Shown here in pieces: positions 1 to 8,505 of a stretch of 64,000 nucleotides of DNA. The stretch covers positions 1 to 64,000 of the forward strand of contig NZ_JAEFCB010000015.1 in the NCBI RefSeq assembly GCF_016405905.1, in the 5' to 3' direction. The translations under genes and the position numbers were made by a program. The DNA comes from Variovorax sp. IB41. GTDB lineage: Bacteria > Pseudomonadota > Gammaproteobacteria > Burkholderiales > Burkholderiaceae_C. The notes below the pieces were generated by a model. The model worked only from the letters and a program-made list of their open reading frames with translations, searched no databases and was not told the DNA's origin. Each line of letters starts with the position of its first letter. The first letter of the stretch is position 1.

Positions 1-178
1 CGCAATCGCCCAGCAGGTTGGCGCCCGACTTGATCATGCGATCGAAGTACGGGGCGACGCCGGCCGCGATGGCCGCGTCGAGGTAGGCTGGCTCGCTGCC
101 GTCCACGCACACGACCACGACGGGGCGTGCCATCCAGCGATAGCTTCGGGCATTGACTTCGAGTGTCTCCGGTGTCAT
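1..178 (-). CDS. phnA: Phosphonoacetate hydrolase, N-terminal part (cut by window edge)
   Basis: Only the first 59 codons lie inside the window; the gene runs off the left edge. The start is the ATG at 178. The visible part has the family's opening: a short Ser/Tyr-containing lead, then the hydrophobic strand VVVVCVDGSEP carrying the first metal-binding Asp of the alkaline-phosphatase-like fold, and further on the GDC motif that precedes the nucleophile. The enzyme splits phosphonoacetate into acetate and phosphate and is zinc dependent. Its start is 1 nt after the stop of the upstream regulator (TGAAATG arrangement), so the two are probably translated together. It completes a route in which PhnW makes phosphonoacetaldehyde and a dehydrogenase, presumably outside the window, makes phosphonoacetate. 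Family assignment is good despite the truncation. Confidence 0.85.
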   Translation of the reverse strand, partial: MTPETLEVNARSYRWMARPVVVVCVDGSEPAYLDAAIAAGVAPYFDRMIKSGANLLGDC

Positions 179-179
179 T

Positions 180-908
180 TCAGACTTCCTTCTGGGGTGG
201 GTTGTTCGATGCGGGGGCCGCGTCGGAATCGGCGCGGCCGAAGGCCTTGTGCATGCGCGCGCGGCTGCCCGCGACGTGCTCGCGCAGCGCGCGTCCTGCC
301 GTCTCGGGGTCGCCGCTCGCGATGGCGTCGACGATGTGGCTGTGCTCGTCGGCCGAGACCCTGAGGCCCCCGCCGCTGTCGAGCGCGCGCATTCTGAAGA
401 GGTGCAGCTCCTTCACGAGGCGCTTGTAGGTTTCGGTGAGCTTCCTGCTGCCGGCGGTGTCCAGCAGGATCTCGTGGAACTGCAGGTTGAGTTGCGCGTA
501 CTGCTCCACGTCCTGTGCCTGGCCGGCCGAGCGCATCGCATCGACCATGGCGCGCAGCCGCTCGATCGCGTCGGGTGCGATGGCCAGCGCCACGCGGCGG
601 CCGATGATTTCCTCGAGCGCCTCGCGCAGCTCGTAGATCTCGTCGGCTTCCTCGAACGCGATCTCGCGCACGAAGACGCCGCGGTTCTTTTCGTTGCGCA
701 CGAGGCCGGCCTCTTCGAGGGCGCGCAGCGCCTCGCGGATCGGGCCTCGGCTGGTGTTGAAGCGCTGCGAGAGCTCGCTCTCGTTGATGCGGCTGCCCAC
801 TGGGAGCTCGCCGGTCATGATCAAACGCTCGATTTCTTCCTGCATCAGCATCGGCAGCGAGCTGGACTGGAGAAACGCGAGGGCGGCGGAGTGATTGCTG
901 GTGACCAT
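180..908 (-). CDS. phnR: GntR/FadR-type regulator of phosphonate use
   Basis: A 242-residue regulator. Residues about 15-80 form a GntR winged helix (ESELSQRF followed by SRGPIREALRALEEAGLV). The rest is an all-helical FCD effector domain with Asp/His residues that usually bind a metal. It closely resembles the phosphonate-utilisation regulator family of Burkholderiales. It is transcribed away from the AEP transporter genes and directly into phnA, with 1 nt between the genes. The 155-bp divergent region contains a palindrome suited to an FCD-type GntR protein next to a strong promoter for phnS. It probably represses both arms until an AEP-derived ligand appears; that role is inferred from position and family. 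Confidence 0.82.
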   Translation of the reverse strand: MVTSNHSAALAFLQSSSLPMLMQEEIERLIMTGELPVGSRINESELSQRFNTSRGPIREALRALEEAGLVRNEKNRGVFVREIAFEEADEIYELREALEEIIGRRVALAIAPDAIERLRAMVDAMRSAGQAQDVEQYAQLNLQFHEILLDTAGSRKLTETYKRLVKELHLFRMRALDSGGGLRVSADEHSHIVDAIASGDPETAGRALREHVAGSRARMHKAFGRADSDAAPASNNPPQKEV

Positions 909-935
909 GGGGCGTATTTTCCCGAAGGATTGAAA

Positions 936-947
936 ATTGTCAACAAT
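936..947. promoter_or_regulatory. Candidate PhnR operator
   Basis: ATTGTCAACAAT is a palindrome (ATTGT, two-base centre, ACAAT) that fits the TNGTNNNACNA pattern typical of FCD-type GntR proteins. It lies between the divergent regulator and the transporter promoter, just upstream of the -35 box at 954. Related half-sites (TCAATCGTCAAT) follow within the promoter spacer. Confidence 0.5.
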
Positions 948-953
948 CTTTTA

Positions 954-982
954 TTGACAGTCATCAATCGTCAATCTACATT
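954..982 (+). promoter_or_regulatory. Sigma-70-like promoter for the AEP transporter operon
   Basis: TTGACA at 954-959 and TACATT at 977-982 are separated by 17 bp. This is close to consensus for a housekeeping promoter and would start transcription about 75 nt before the phnS start codon. The spacer holds TCAATC repeats that could be regulator contacts. Confidence 0.6.
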
Positions 983-1063
983 GCGTTCACCGACCTTGGC
1001 GCGCCATTGCCGGAGCCCGCCACTCACCCCTTCAGTGACAGCAAGCCCTCTCAGGAGAAACAG

Positions 1064-2101
1064 ATGACGATGAAACAAAGCACGCGCCGTCTCACGGCGG
1101 CCCTGTGTGTCGCGGCCCTCGGCCTCGTGGCCGGTACGGCGTGGGCGCAGAAGACCCCGCTGCTGGTCTACACGGCGCTGGAGACCGACGCCATGAAGCT
1201 CTACAAGGACGCCTTCGAGAAGGCCAACCCCGACATCGAGGTGAAGTGGGTGCGCGACTCCACCGGCATCGTCACCGCCAAGCTGCTGGCCGAAAAAGCC
1301 AATCCGCAGGCCGACGTGGTGGCCGGCCTGGCCGCCAGCAGCCTCGCGCTGCTGCAGCAGGAAGGCATGCTCCTTCCCTATGAGCCCAAGGGCTTCAAGG
1401 ACCTGAACCCCGCCTACTCCGATGCCGCACGCCCACCGGCGTGGGTCGGCATGGACGTGTGGGCCGCGACCATCTGCTTCAACCGCATCGAAGCCCAGAA
1501 GCTCGGCCTGCCGAAGCCCGAAACCTGGAAGGACCTGGCCAAGCCCGTCTACAAGGGCACCATCTCGATGCCGCACCCGGCCTCCAGCGGCACCGGCTAC
1601 CTGGACGTGTCGTCGTGGCTGCAGAACATGGGCGATGCCGAAGGCTGGAAGTACATGGACGCGCTGCACCAGAACATCGCGCAGTACGTGCACTCGGGCT
1701 CCAAGCCCTGCAAGCAGGCGGGCGCGGGCGAGTTCCCGATCGGCATCTCGTTCGAGTTCCGCGCGCACCAGGTCAAGAAGTCGGGCGCGCCGGTCGACCT
1801 GATCTTTCCGAAGGAGGGCTTGGGCTGGGACATCGAGGCCACCAGCATCATGAAGACCAGCGCGAAGCTGCCGCAGGCCAAGCGCTTCGCCGACTGGATG
1901 GCCAGCAAGGAAGCCAACCAGATCACCTCCACCTGGTGGGCCGTGGTCGCCTACCCCGGTGTGGCCTCCAAGCTCGAAGGCATTCCCGAGAACTACGAAA
2001 AGCTGCTGGCCAAGAACGACATCAACTGGGCTGCGAAGAACCGCGAACGCATCCTGGCCGAGTGGAGCAAGCGCTACGAAGGCAAGGCCGAACCGAAATA
2101 A
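1064..2101 (+). CDS. phnS: AEP ABC transporter periplasmic binding protein
   Basis: A 345-residue solute-binding protein with a Sec signal peptide (basic MTMKQSTRR, hydrophobic stretch, cleavage after AWA near residue 27). The mature part has the Fe3+/AEP-type type-2 binding fold, starting LVYTALETDAMKLYKDAF. The start at 1064 is chosen because AGGAG sits 6 nt upstream; an in-frame ATG at 1070 is too far from it. It is the first gene of the transporter operon and captures 2-aminoethylphosphonate in the periplasm. The substrate assignment rests on the company of phnT, phnU and phnW and on resemblance to the PhnS2 family. A palindromic repeat follows its stop and may protect its mRNA segment. 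Confidence 0.85.
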   Translation: MTMKQSTRRLTAALCVAALGLVAGTAWAQKTPLLVYTALETDAMKLYKDAFEKANPDIEVKWVRDSTGIVTAKLLAEKANPQADVVAGLAASSLALLQQEGMLLPYEPKGFKDLNPAYSDAARPPAWVGMDVWAATICFNRIEAQKLGLPKPETWKDLAKPVYKGTISMPHPASSGTGYLDVSSWLQNMGDAEGWKYMDALHQNIAQYVHSGSKPCKQAGAGEFPIGISFEFRAHQVKKSGAPVDLIFPKEGLGWDIEATSIMKTSAKLPQAKRFADWMASKEANQITSTWWAVVAYPGVASKLEGIPENYEKLLAKNDINWAAKNRERILAEWSKRYEGKAEPK

Positions 2102-2196
2102 GGCTCGCCCCCAGGCTGCGCGCACTTCGTGTCGCTTCGCCAACCCCCTACCGGGGGCGACACCAGCGGCCCGGCAAAGCCGGTTCCGCGGTGTCT
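2102..2196 (+). repeat. Dispersed ~95-bp intergenic repeat, copy A
   Basis: Begins directly after the phnS stop. It contains two hairpins: CCCCCTACCGGGGG, and CCGGCAAAGCCGG followed by a CCGCGG box. A second copy, inverted and nearly identical over its length, lies at 49065-49159, also directly after the stop of a binding-protein gene. I recall the same element widely between genes of Acidovorax and Variovorax. The rest of this gap (2197-2280) shows no feature. Confidence 0.8.
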
Positions 2197-2280
2197 CGCG
2201 AAGAAGCCCGATCCGGCCGCCGTCCTTCTTCAACCCGCGACGCCGATCCTTGCGGCGCCCGCCAACGACGAGTGCGAAAA

Positions 2281-3420
2281 ATGGACATGACCGACACCCG
2301 ATTCATTGCCAGCCCGGTACCGACGAACGCTCCCGCAGCGCTGGAGATCGTCGGCGTGCGCAAGGACTTCGAGACCTTCAGCGCGCTGCGCGACGTGCAC
2401 CTGCGCGTGAACCCGGGCGAGATGCTGTGCTTTCTCGGCCCCTCGGGCTGCGGCAAGACCACGCTCCTGCGCATCATCGCGGGACTGGAGACGCAGACCG
2501 CCGGACAGATCCTGCAGAACGGCAAGGACGTCTCTTGGCTCTCGCCGGACAAGCGCGACTACGGCATCGTGTTCCAGTCGTATGCGCTCTTTCCCAACCT
2601 CTCGATCGCCGAGAACATCGGCTACGGCCTGGTCAACAGCCGCGCGAAAAGGGGCGAGATCAAGGCGCGCGTCGAAGAACTCTTGAAGCTCGTCGGCCTG
2701 CCGACCTCGGGCAACAAGTACCCGAGCCAGCTCTCCGGCGGCCAGCAGCAGCGCGTGGCCCTGGCCCGCGCGCTCGCCACGCGCCCCGGCCTCCTCCTGC
2801 TCGACGAGCCGCTCTCGGCGCTCGACGCGCTGGAGCGCATTCGCCTGCGCGGCGAGATCCGCCGGCTGCAAAAGCAGGTCGGCATCACCACCATCATGGT
2901 CACGCACGACCAGGAAGAAGCGCTCTCGATGGCCGACCGCATCGTGGTCATGAACCACGGCGTGATCGAGCAGGTGGGCACGCCCATGGAGGTCTACGAG
3001 CAGCCGGCCACGCCCTTCGTGGCGGACTTCGTGGGCAAGGTCAACGTGCTGCGTTCGGTGGCGCTGGGCAACCACCGCTTCCAGGTCGGCGACATGGAGC
3101 TCGAATGCGATGCCTGCGATGGTGCCTTCGAGCCCGGCGAGGCCGTCAACCTTTATCTCCGGCCCGAAGACCGCGCGGTCGAGCACCTGGGCGACGACAC
3201 GCCCAACCGGCTGCAGGCGAAGGTGACGAAGGTCGAGTTTCTCGGTGGCCTCTGCATCGCCGAGGTGACCGCCGATGCGCTGCACGGGCAGGTGCTGGGC
3301 CTGCACTTCTCGCTCAACCAACTGCACGACCTGGACATCCGCGAAGGCAACACCATCGACATCGCGCTGCGCGCCAACCGCATCCGCGCCTTCTCCGCCG
3401 CACGCACGCCCAAGCCATGA
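2281..3420 (+). CDS. phnT: AEP ABC transporter ATP-binding protein
   Basis: A 379-residue ATPase of the spermidine/iron-type importer group. Walker A GPSGCGKTT is at residues 53-61, the Q-loop is VFQSYALFP, the signature LSGGQQQR is near 153, Walker B LLLLDEP is followed by the D-loop SALD, and the switch His is in MVTHDQEE. Residues about 265-379 form a TOBE-type C-terminal domain. The ATG at 2281 opens the protein with MDMTDTRF. A repeat-containing 179-bp gap separates it from phnS, while it overlaps the permease gene by four bases. It energises import of 2-aminoethylphosphonate at the inner membrane. Confidence 0.87.
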   Translation: MDMTDTRFIASPVPTNAPAALEIVGVRKDFETFSALRDVHLRVNPGEMLCFLGPSGCGKTTLLRIIAGLETQTAGQILQNGKDVSWLSPDKRDYGIVFQSYALFPNLSIAENIGYGLVNSRAKRGEIKARVEELLKLVGLPTSGNKYPSQLSGGQQQRVALARALATRPGLLLLDEPLSALDALERIRLRGEIRRLQKQVGITTIMVTHDQEEALSMADRIVVMNHGVIEQVGTPMEVYEQPATPFVADFVGKVNVLRSVALGNHRFQVGDMELECDACDGAFEPGEAVNLYLRPEDRAVEHLGDDTPNRLQAKVTKVEFLGGLCIAEVTADALHGQVLGLHFSLNQLHDLDIREGNTIDIALRANRIRAFSAARTPKP

Positions 3421-5150
3421 ACACGCTGGCCCACCCCACCGCCATGAAGGCGTCGTTCGGCGCGCGGCCCGCGATGCGCTGGAGCCGCGACGAGACCATC
3501 GCGCGCTGCATCCTGTTCGTCGTGATGGCGATGCTGTTCGTGTTTCTCGTCGCGCCGCTTTTCACCATCCTCGCGCACGCGGTGCAGGACAAGGACGGCC
3601 GCTTCGTCGGCCTGGCGCACTTCATCACCTACTTCCAGACGCCGAGCCTGCTGCGCGCGGCCTGGAACTCGATCTGGGTGTCGGCGGCGGTGGTGACGAT
3701 CTCGGTGCCCACGGCGTTCGTCTTCGCCTATGCGCTCACGCGCAGCCGCATGCCGGTGGCGCTGAAGGCCGTGTTCCGGCTCATCGCGCTCATTCCGCTG
3801 CTCGCGCCCTCGCTGCTGTCGGCCATCTCGTTCGTGCAGTGGTTCGGCAACCAGGGCGCGCTCAAGTTTCTCCTGGGCGGCATGTCGATCTACGGCGCGC
3901 CGGGGATCATCATGGCCGAGGTCTACAACACCTTTCCGCATGCGCTGATGATCCTGGTCACCGCGCTGTCGCTGGCCGACGGCCGGCTGTACGAGGCGGC
4001 CACCGCGCTGCGCACGCGGCCGCTGCGCCAGTTCATGACCATCACGCTGCCCTCGTGCAAGTACGGCCTCATCAGCGCGGCCACGGTGGTCTTCACCTAC
4101 GTGGTGAGCGACTTCGGCGCGCCCAAGGTGATCGGCGGCAACTTCAACGTGCTGTCGGTCGATGTGTTCAAGCAGGTGGTGGGGCAGCACAACTTCTCCA
4201 TCGGCGCGGTGGTGGGCATGCTGCTCCTCTTGCCCTCGATCGTCTCGTTCGTGATCGACTACGTGGTGCGGCGCAAGCTGAAGGCGCAGCTCACCGCGCG
4301 CTCGGTGCCCTACAGCCCCAAGCGCCGCAAGGTGGCCGATGCACTGCTCACGCTTTTTTGCACCGTGGTGTGCGGCCTCTTGCTGGCCACCATCGGCATG
4401 GCGATCTACACCTCGCTGATTTCGCTCTGGCCCTACGACCTGTCGCTCACGCTCAAGCACTACCACTTCGTGCTGGTGGAAAGCGACATGGCCGCGGCCT
4501 ACGGCAACAGCCTGCTGGTGGCGATGGTCACTGCCGTGGCCGGTTCGCTGATCGTCTTCGTGGGCGCCTACCTGATCGAGAAGACGCGCAACCTGGGCCT
4601 CATGCGCAAGGGCATGCACCTGATGGCCGTGCTCTCGATGGCGGTGCCGGGCCTGGTGCTCGGCCTGGGCTACGTGATGTTCTTCAACCATCCGGCCAAC
4701 CCGCTGAATTTTCTCTACCAGACGATGGCGATCCTGGTCATCTCGATGGTGGTGCACTACTACACCTCCAGCCACCTCACGGCGGTGACGGCGCTCAAGC
4801 AGATCGACAACGAGTTCGAGGCCGTGTCGGCCTCGCTCAAGGTGCCGTTCTTCAAGACCTTCCTGCGCGTGACGGTGCCGGTGTGCCTGCCGGCCATCCT
4901 GGACATCGGGCGCTACTTCTTCGTGGTGTCGATGGCGAGCCTGTCGTGCGCCATCTTTCTCTACACGCCCGAGACCGTCCTCGCGTCGGTCGCGATCATG
5001 CACCTGGACGACGCCGGCGACATCGGCCCCGCCGCGGCGCTCGCGAGCCTGATCGTGGTCACCTCGACGCTCGTGTGCATCGCCTATTCGCTGCTCACGC
5101 GCGTGCTGCTCGCGCGCACGCAGGCCTGGCGCAACCTGGGCCGCGGCTGA
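3417..5150 (+). CDS. phnU: AEP ABC transporter permease, two fused permease domains
   Basis: 577 residues with about twelve membrane segments in two similar halves, each with a binding-protein-dependent transport permease domain (EAA loops near LYEAATALRTRP and EFEAVSASLKVP). One polypeptide therefore supplies both membrane halves of the importer, as in iron (FbpB-like) systems and the PhnU2 family. The start codon overlaps the stop of phnT (ATGA), indicating translational coupling. Substrate is inferred from the operon. Confidence 0.85.
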   Translation: MNTLAHPTAMKASFGARPAMRWSRDETIARCILFVVMAMLFVFLVAPLFTILAHAVQDKDGRFVGLAHFITYFQTPSLLRAAWNSIWVSAAVVTISVPTAFVFAYALTRSRMPVALKAVFRLIALIPLLAPSLLSAISFVQWFGNQGALKFLLGGMSIYGAPGIIMAEVYNTFPHALMILVTALSLADGRLYEAATALRTRPLRQFMTITLPSCKYGLISAATVVFTYVVSDFGAPKVIGGNFNVLSVDVFKQVVGQHNFSIGAVVGMLLLLPSIVSFVIDYVVRRKLKAQLTARSVPYSPKRRKVADALLTLFCTVVCGLLLATIGMAIYTSLISLWPYDLSLTLKHYHFVLVESDMAAAYGNSLLVAMVTAVAGSLIVFVGAYLIEKTRNLGLMRKGMHLMAVLSMAVPGLVLGLGYVMFFNHPANPLNFLYQTMAILVISMVVHYYTSSHLTAVTALKQIDNEFEAVSASLKVPFFKTFLRVTVPVCLPAILDIGRYFFVVSMASLSCAIFLYTPETVLASVAIMHLDDAGDIGPAAALASLIVVTSTLVCIAYSLLTRVLLARTQAWRNLGRG

Positions 5151-5198
5151 CGCAGCCTCGCTTTTCTTTCCTCATTTCCTTCCCCGCCTGGAGACACC

Positions 5199-6329
5199 AT
5201 GAGTCAAGCCCCCCACCCCATCCTGCTCACACCCGGCCCCCTCACCACCTCGGACCGCACGCGCCAGGCGATGCTGCGCGACTGGGGATCGTGGGACGCC
5301 GACTTCAACCAGATCACCGCGCGCATCCGCAAGAACGTGCTGGACATCGTGCACGGCACGGGCACGCACGAATGCGTTCCGCTGCAGGGCAGCGGCACCT
5401 TCTCGGTGGAAGCGGCCATCGGCACCCTCGTTCCGCGCAGCGGCCATGTGCTGGTGCCGAGCAACGGCGCGTACTGCCAGCGCCTGGCGAAAATCTGCAA
5501 GGTGCTGGGCCGCAAGCTCACCACCATCGACTACACCGAAGACAAGCAGGTGTCGCCCGCCGACGTCGACCGCGCGCTGGCCGCCGACCCGGGCATCACG
5601 CACGTGGCACTGGTGCATTGCGAAACCGGCGCGGGCGTGCTCAACCCGCTGCACGAGATCGCACTGGTCGTCGCGAAGCACGGCCGGGGATTGATCATCG
5701 ACGCGATGAGTTCCTTCGGCGCGCTGGAGATCGATGCGCGCAAGACGCCCTTCGACGCGGTCGTCGCGGCTTCGGGCAAGTGCCTCGAAGGCGTGCCGGG
5801 CATGGGCTTCGTCGTCGTCAAGCGCAGCACGCTCGAGAAGTGCGAAGGCAACTGCCACTCGCTGAGCATGGACCTGTACGACCAGTGGGTCTACATGGAG
5901 AAGACCACGCAGTGGCGCTTCACGCCGCCCACGCACGTGGTCGCCGCGCTCGACACGGCCATCGCGCAGTACATCGAGGAAGGGGGCCTGGCCGCGCGCG
6001 GCGGGCGCTATGCGCGCAACTGCAAGGCGCTCATCGACGGGCTGGCCACGCTGGGCTTTCGCAGCTTTCTCGATCCGGCGATCCAGGCGCCGATCATCGT
6101 CACCTTCCATGCGCCCGACGATGCGAACTACGACTTCAAGACCTTCTACCAGGAGGTGAAGAAGCGCGGCTACATCCTCTACCCGGGCAAGCTCACGCAG
6201 GTCGAGACCTTCCGCGTGGGCTGCATGGGGCACTTCGGCGATGCGGGCATTCCGGGCGCGGTCGCGGCCATTGCGGACACGCTCAAGGCCATGGGCATCC
6301 GGCAGGTGTCGGCAACCGCCACGGCCTGA
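5199..6329 (+). CDS. phnW: 2-aminoethylphosphonate--pyruvate transaminase
   Basis: A 376-residue PLP enzyme of aminotransferase class V. It transfers the amino group of 2-aminoethylphosphonate to pyruvate, giving phosphonoacetaldehyde and alanine in the cytoplasm. Visible markers are the opening LLTPGPLTTSDRTRQAMLRDWGSWD, split by the family into the LTPGPL substrate loop and the DWGSWD motif, the aspartate motif IIDAMSSFGA, and the PLP lysine in SGKCLEGVPG near residue 194. GGAG lies upstream of the start. It closes the transporter operon, so uptake and the first catabolic step are co-expressed. The product would go to phosphonoacetate and then to PhnA. Confidence 0.93.
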   Translation: MSQAPHPILLTPGPLTTSDRTRQAMLRDWGSWDADFNQITARIRKNVLDIVHGTGTHECVPLQGSGTFSVEAAIGTLVPRSGHVLVPSNGAYCQRLAKICKVLGRKLTTIDYTEDKQVSPADVDRALAADPGITHVALVHCETGAGVLNPLHEIALVVAKHGRGLIIDAMSSFGALEIDARKTPFDAVVAASGKCLEGVPGMGFVVVKRSTLEKCEGNCHSLSMDLYDQWVYMEKTTQWRFTPPTHVVAALDTAIAQYIEEGGLAARGGRYARNCKALIDGLATLGFRSFLDPAIQAPIIVTFHAPDDANYDFKTFYQEVKKRGYILYPGKLTQVETFRVGCMGHFGDAGIPGAVAAIADTLKAMGIRQVSATATA

Positions 6330-6366
6330 ACCGCCTGAACCGCCTGCGCGGCGGACGCAGACCGCC

Positions 6367-7665
6367 CTACAGCGCGCAGGTCCTGAAACCGAAGAAACCG
6401 TCGTCGCGCTCGGGCAGCGCGAAGCCCCGGCGGCGCGGCGAGCGAAGCCGCGCACGCGTGGCGAACGACGCGCCGCGCAGCACGCGCGCCCGGCCGAAGG
6501 CGGCCACCGGATCGAACTCGCCGCCCGCGCTCCACGGGTCGGCGCGGAACCCGGGCCAGGGCTGCAGCGTGCCCGCGGTCCACTCGTGCACGTCGGCCCA
6601 GCGAAAGCCGCGCCGCGCGGCGGTGTGGGCCGCGATTTCCCACTCGACCTCGGTCGCGATGCGGCGTCCGGCCCAGCGCGCCCAGGCGTCGGCCTCCCAC
6701 CAGCTCAGGTGCACGGCGCTGTGGTGGCCCGCCGCGCGCACGGTGACGCCGAAGCGTTGCTGCAGCACCGAGCCGCCGGTGCCGTTGCGCGCCACGCCGA
6801 TCTGCTCGACATGGCGCGGCCCGCGCCGCCCCTCGACCTGCGCGGCCAGCCAGCGCCAGCCGTCGGCGTGCCACAGCGCCTCACGGTCGTAGCCGCCGTC
6901 GTCGACGAATTCGATGTACTGGTTCCAGGTGACGGGTTGCGCATCGATCTCGAACTCGGGCACGTCTACCTGGTGCGCAGCGCGCTCCTGCGCGAAGGCG
7001 AAGCCGCGCTCGGCGAGGCCCAGCTCCCAGCGCGTGGCAGGCACCAGGAGCGGCTCGCGCGTGACGGCGATGGGCGCCTGCTCGATGCCCAGCGGCAGCC
7101 CGAGCGTCTGCGCCATCACCACGAACTGCTCGCCGCGCAGGTCTTCGTGGAACAGCGCGAGGCGATAGAAGTACAGGCCCGCATCGGTCTCTGCCGCGTG
7201 CTCGAGCAATTCCAGCGTGCTCTCCAGCGTCTCGAGCAGGTAGGCCTTGGTCTGGCCGAGGTAAGGAAGGTCGGCCGACCAGCGGCGGCCGGGCGAACTC
7301 TGCGCCGGGTTCCACCAGTCGTCGGCACTCGGCTCGATGGCAGCCAGGCGCGTGGGCCGCACCGGGCAGTCGATGCCGAAGGCGCGCTGCGTGTTGCGCC
7401 CGATCCACCACTCGGCGAACCAGCCGATGTGCCCGGCCAGCCACACGGGGGGCACCACGCCTTCGTCTTCGGGAACGGGCGGCACGGCGAGGGCTTCGGA
7501 GCCCAGCGCTTCTTCGTAGAGGGTCAGCAGGTGCAGCGTGTGGTTGCGCGCGTCGATCAGGGCCAGCGAGAGCAGGTCGCGGCCAGCGCGGCACATGTCG
7601 GGCGAATCGATGGAGTGCGGCGCCGCCCCGGCGGCAGACGAGGTGTGTCTCGGTGTCTGGGCCAT
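6367..7665 (-). CDS. EgtB/SenA-family iron enzyme (ergothioneine/selenoneine synthase-like)
   Basis: 432 residues with an N-terminal DinB-like four-helix domain (to about 250) and a C-terminal formylglycine-generating-enzyme-type domain (VTWNQYIEF, VRAAGHHSAVHLSWWEADAWARWAGRR, ending DGFFGFRTCAL). This is the architecture of sulfoxide synthase EgtB and selenoneine synthase SenA, which form C-S or C-Se bonds on hercynine. The conserved opening His is present (AGHIGW, H79). The usual HExxH iron motif reads HEDLR (residues 173-177), so the third ligand position holds Arg. No egtD, senB or selD-like gene is adjacent. ATG 7665 is preferred over 7707 because the extra residues look unlike coding sequence. 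The substrate is uncertain. Confidence 0.72.
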   Translation of the reverse strand: MAQTPRHTSSAAGAAPHSIDSPDMCRAGRDLLSLALIDARNHTLHLLTLYEEALGSEALAVPPVPEDEGVVPPVWLAGHIGWFAEWWIGRNTQRAFGIDCPVRPTRLAAIEPSADDWWNPAQSSPGRRWSADLPYLGQTKAYLLETLESTLELLEHAAETDAGLYFYRLALFHEDLRGEQFVVMAQTLGLPLGIEQAPIAVTREPLLVPATRWELGLAERGFAFAQERAAHQVDVPEFEIDAQPVTWNQYIEFVDDGGYDREALWHADGWRWLAAQVEGRRGPRHVEQIGVARNGTGGSVLQQRFGVTVRAAGHHSAVHLSWWEADAWARWAGRRIATEVEWEIAAHTAARRGFRWADVHEWTAGTLQPWPGFRADPWSAGGEFDPVAAFGRARVLRGASFATRARLRSPRRRGFALPERDDGFFGFRTCAL

Positions 7666-7829
7666 GGCGGCATTATGACCAGCCGCAGCCCCTGGGTAGG
7701 CCCTCAAGGAACTTTTCCACTACACCGATAGAATTCGCACCGCCTCACGCACCCGACCCGCTGGCATACAAGGCCAGAGCGTCGGGTGCGGTCGTATCTG
7801 GGGGCATCCAATACAAAAATGGAGATGTA

Positions 7830-8480
7830 ATGCAAGGCTTGCTCAAGCTGTCCCGGGCCATCGACTGGCTCAATGCCCAGGTGGGCAAATACGCCATCTG
7901 GCTCATCCTGGCCGCCACGGTGATCAGCGCCCTCAACGCGATCGTGCGCAAGGTCTTCAACACCAGTTCCAACGCCTTCCTCGAAGTGCAGTGGTACCTC
8001 TTCGCGTGGTCGTTCCTGATCGCCGCGGGCTACACGCTGCTGCACCGCGAGCACGTGCGCATCGACGTGCTCAACAGCCGCCTGTCCAAGAGGAAGCAGG
8101 TGTGGATCGACATCATCGGCTTCTCATGTTTCCTCACGCCGCTGTGCATCGCGGTGCTCTATCTGTCGATGCCCGTGGTGATGCAGATGTACCGGTCCGG
8201 CGAGATGTCGGGCAACTCGGGCGGCCTCATTCGCTGGCCCGTGTGGGCGGCGCTGCCGTTCGGCTTCACGCTGCTGCTGCTGCAGGGCTGGTCGGAGCTG
8301 ATCAAGCGCATCGCCTTCCTGCGCGGCGAGGGCCCCGACCCGATGGGCCGGCTGACCGACAAGACGGCCGAGGCCGAACTCATCGAGGCGCTGCGCCTGC
8401 AGGCCGAGGCAGACGCCGCCAAGGCCGCCGCTGCCGCAGCAGCCACGGGCACGGGCGCCGCGCCCAAGCCGCAACACTGA
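7830..8480 (+). CDS. dctQ: TRAP transporter small permease (DctQ type)
   Basis: 216 residues with four membrane segments and the EVQWYLFAWSFLIAAGYTLLHREHVRIDV block characteristic of DctQ: Glu-Val-Gln-Trp, then the HREHVRIDV loop. GGAG lies upstream of ATG 7830. The C-terminal 40 residues are an Ala/Glu-rich cytoplasmic tail unusual for the family. It pairs with the large permease 25 bp downstream and, presumably, with the binding protein encoded convergently at 10.5-11.5 kb. TRAP systems import carboxylates using ion gradients; the substrate here cannot be read from the sequence. Confidence 0.88.
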   Translation: MQGLLKLSRAIDWLNAQVGKYAIWLILAATVISALNAIVRKVFNTSSNAFLEVQWYLFAWSFLIAAGYTLLHREHVRIDVLNSRLSKRKQVWIDIIGFSCFLTPLCIAVLYLSMPVVMQMYRSGEMSGNSGGLIRWPVWAALPFGFTLLLLQGWSELIKRIAFLRGEGPDPMGRLTDKTAEAELIEALRLQAEADAAKAAAAAAATGTGAAPKPQH

Positions 8481-8505
8481 ACCGCCAGGCGCCAGAAAAA
8501 ACACC

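Noticed and set aside
3153..5003. A long minus-strand frame opposite the AEP permease
   Set aside because: Its composition is nearly all His, Arg, Asp and Glu, typical of antisense of membrane-protein codons, and the plus-strand gene is clear.
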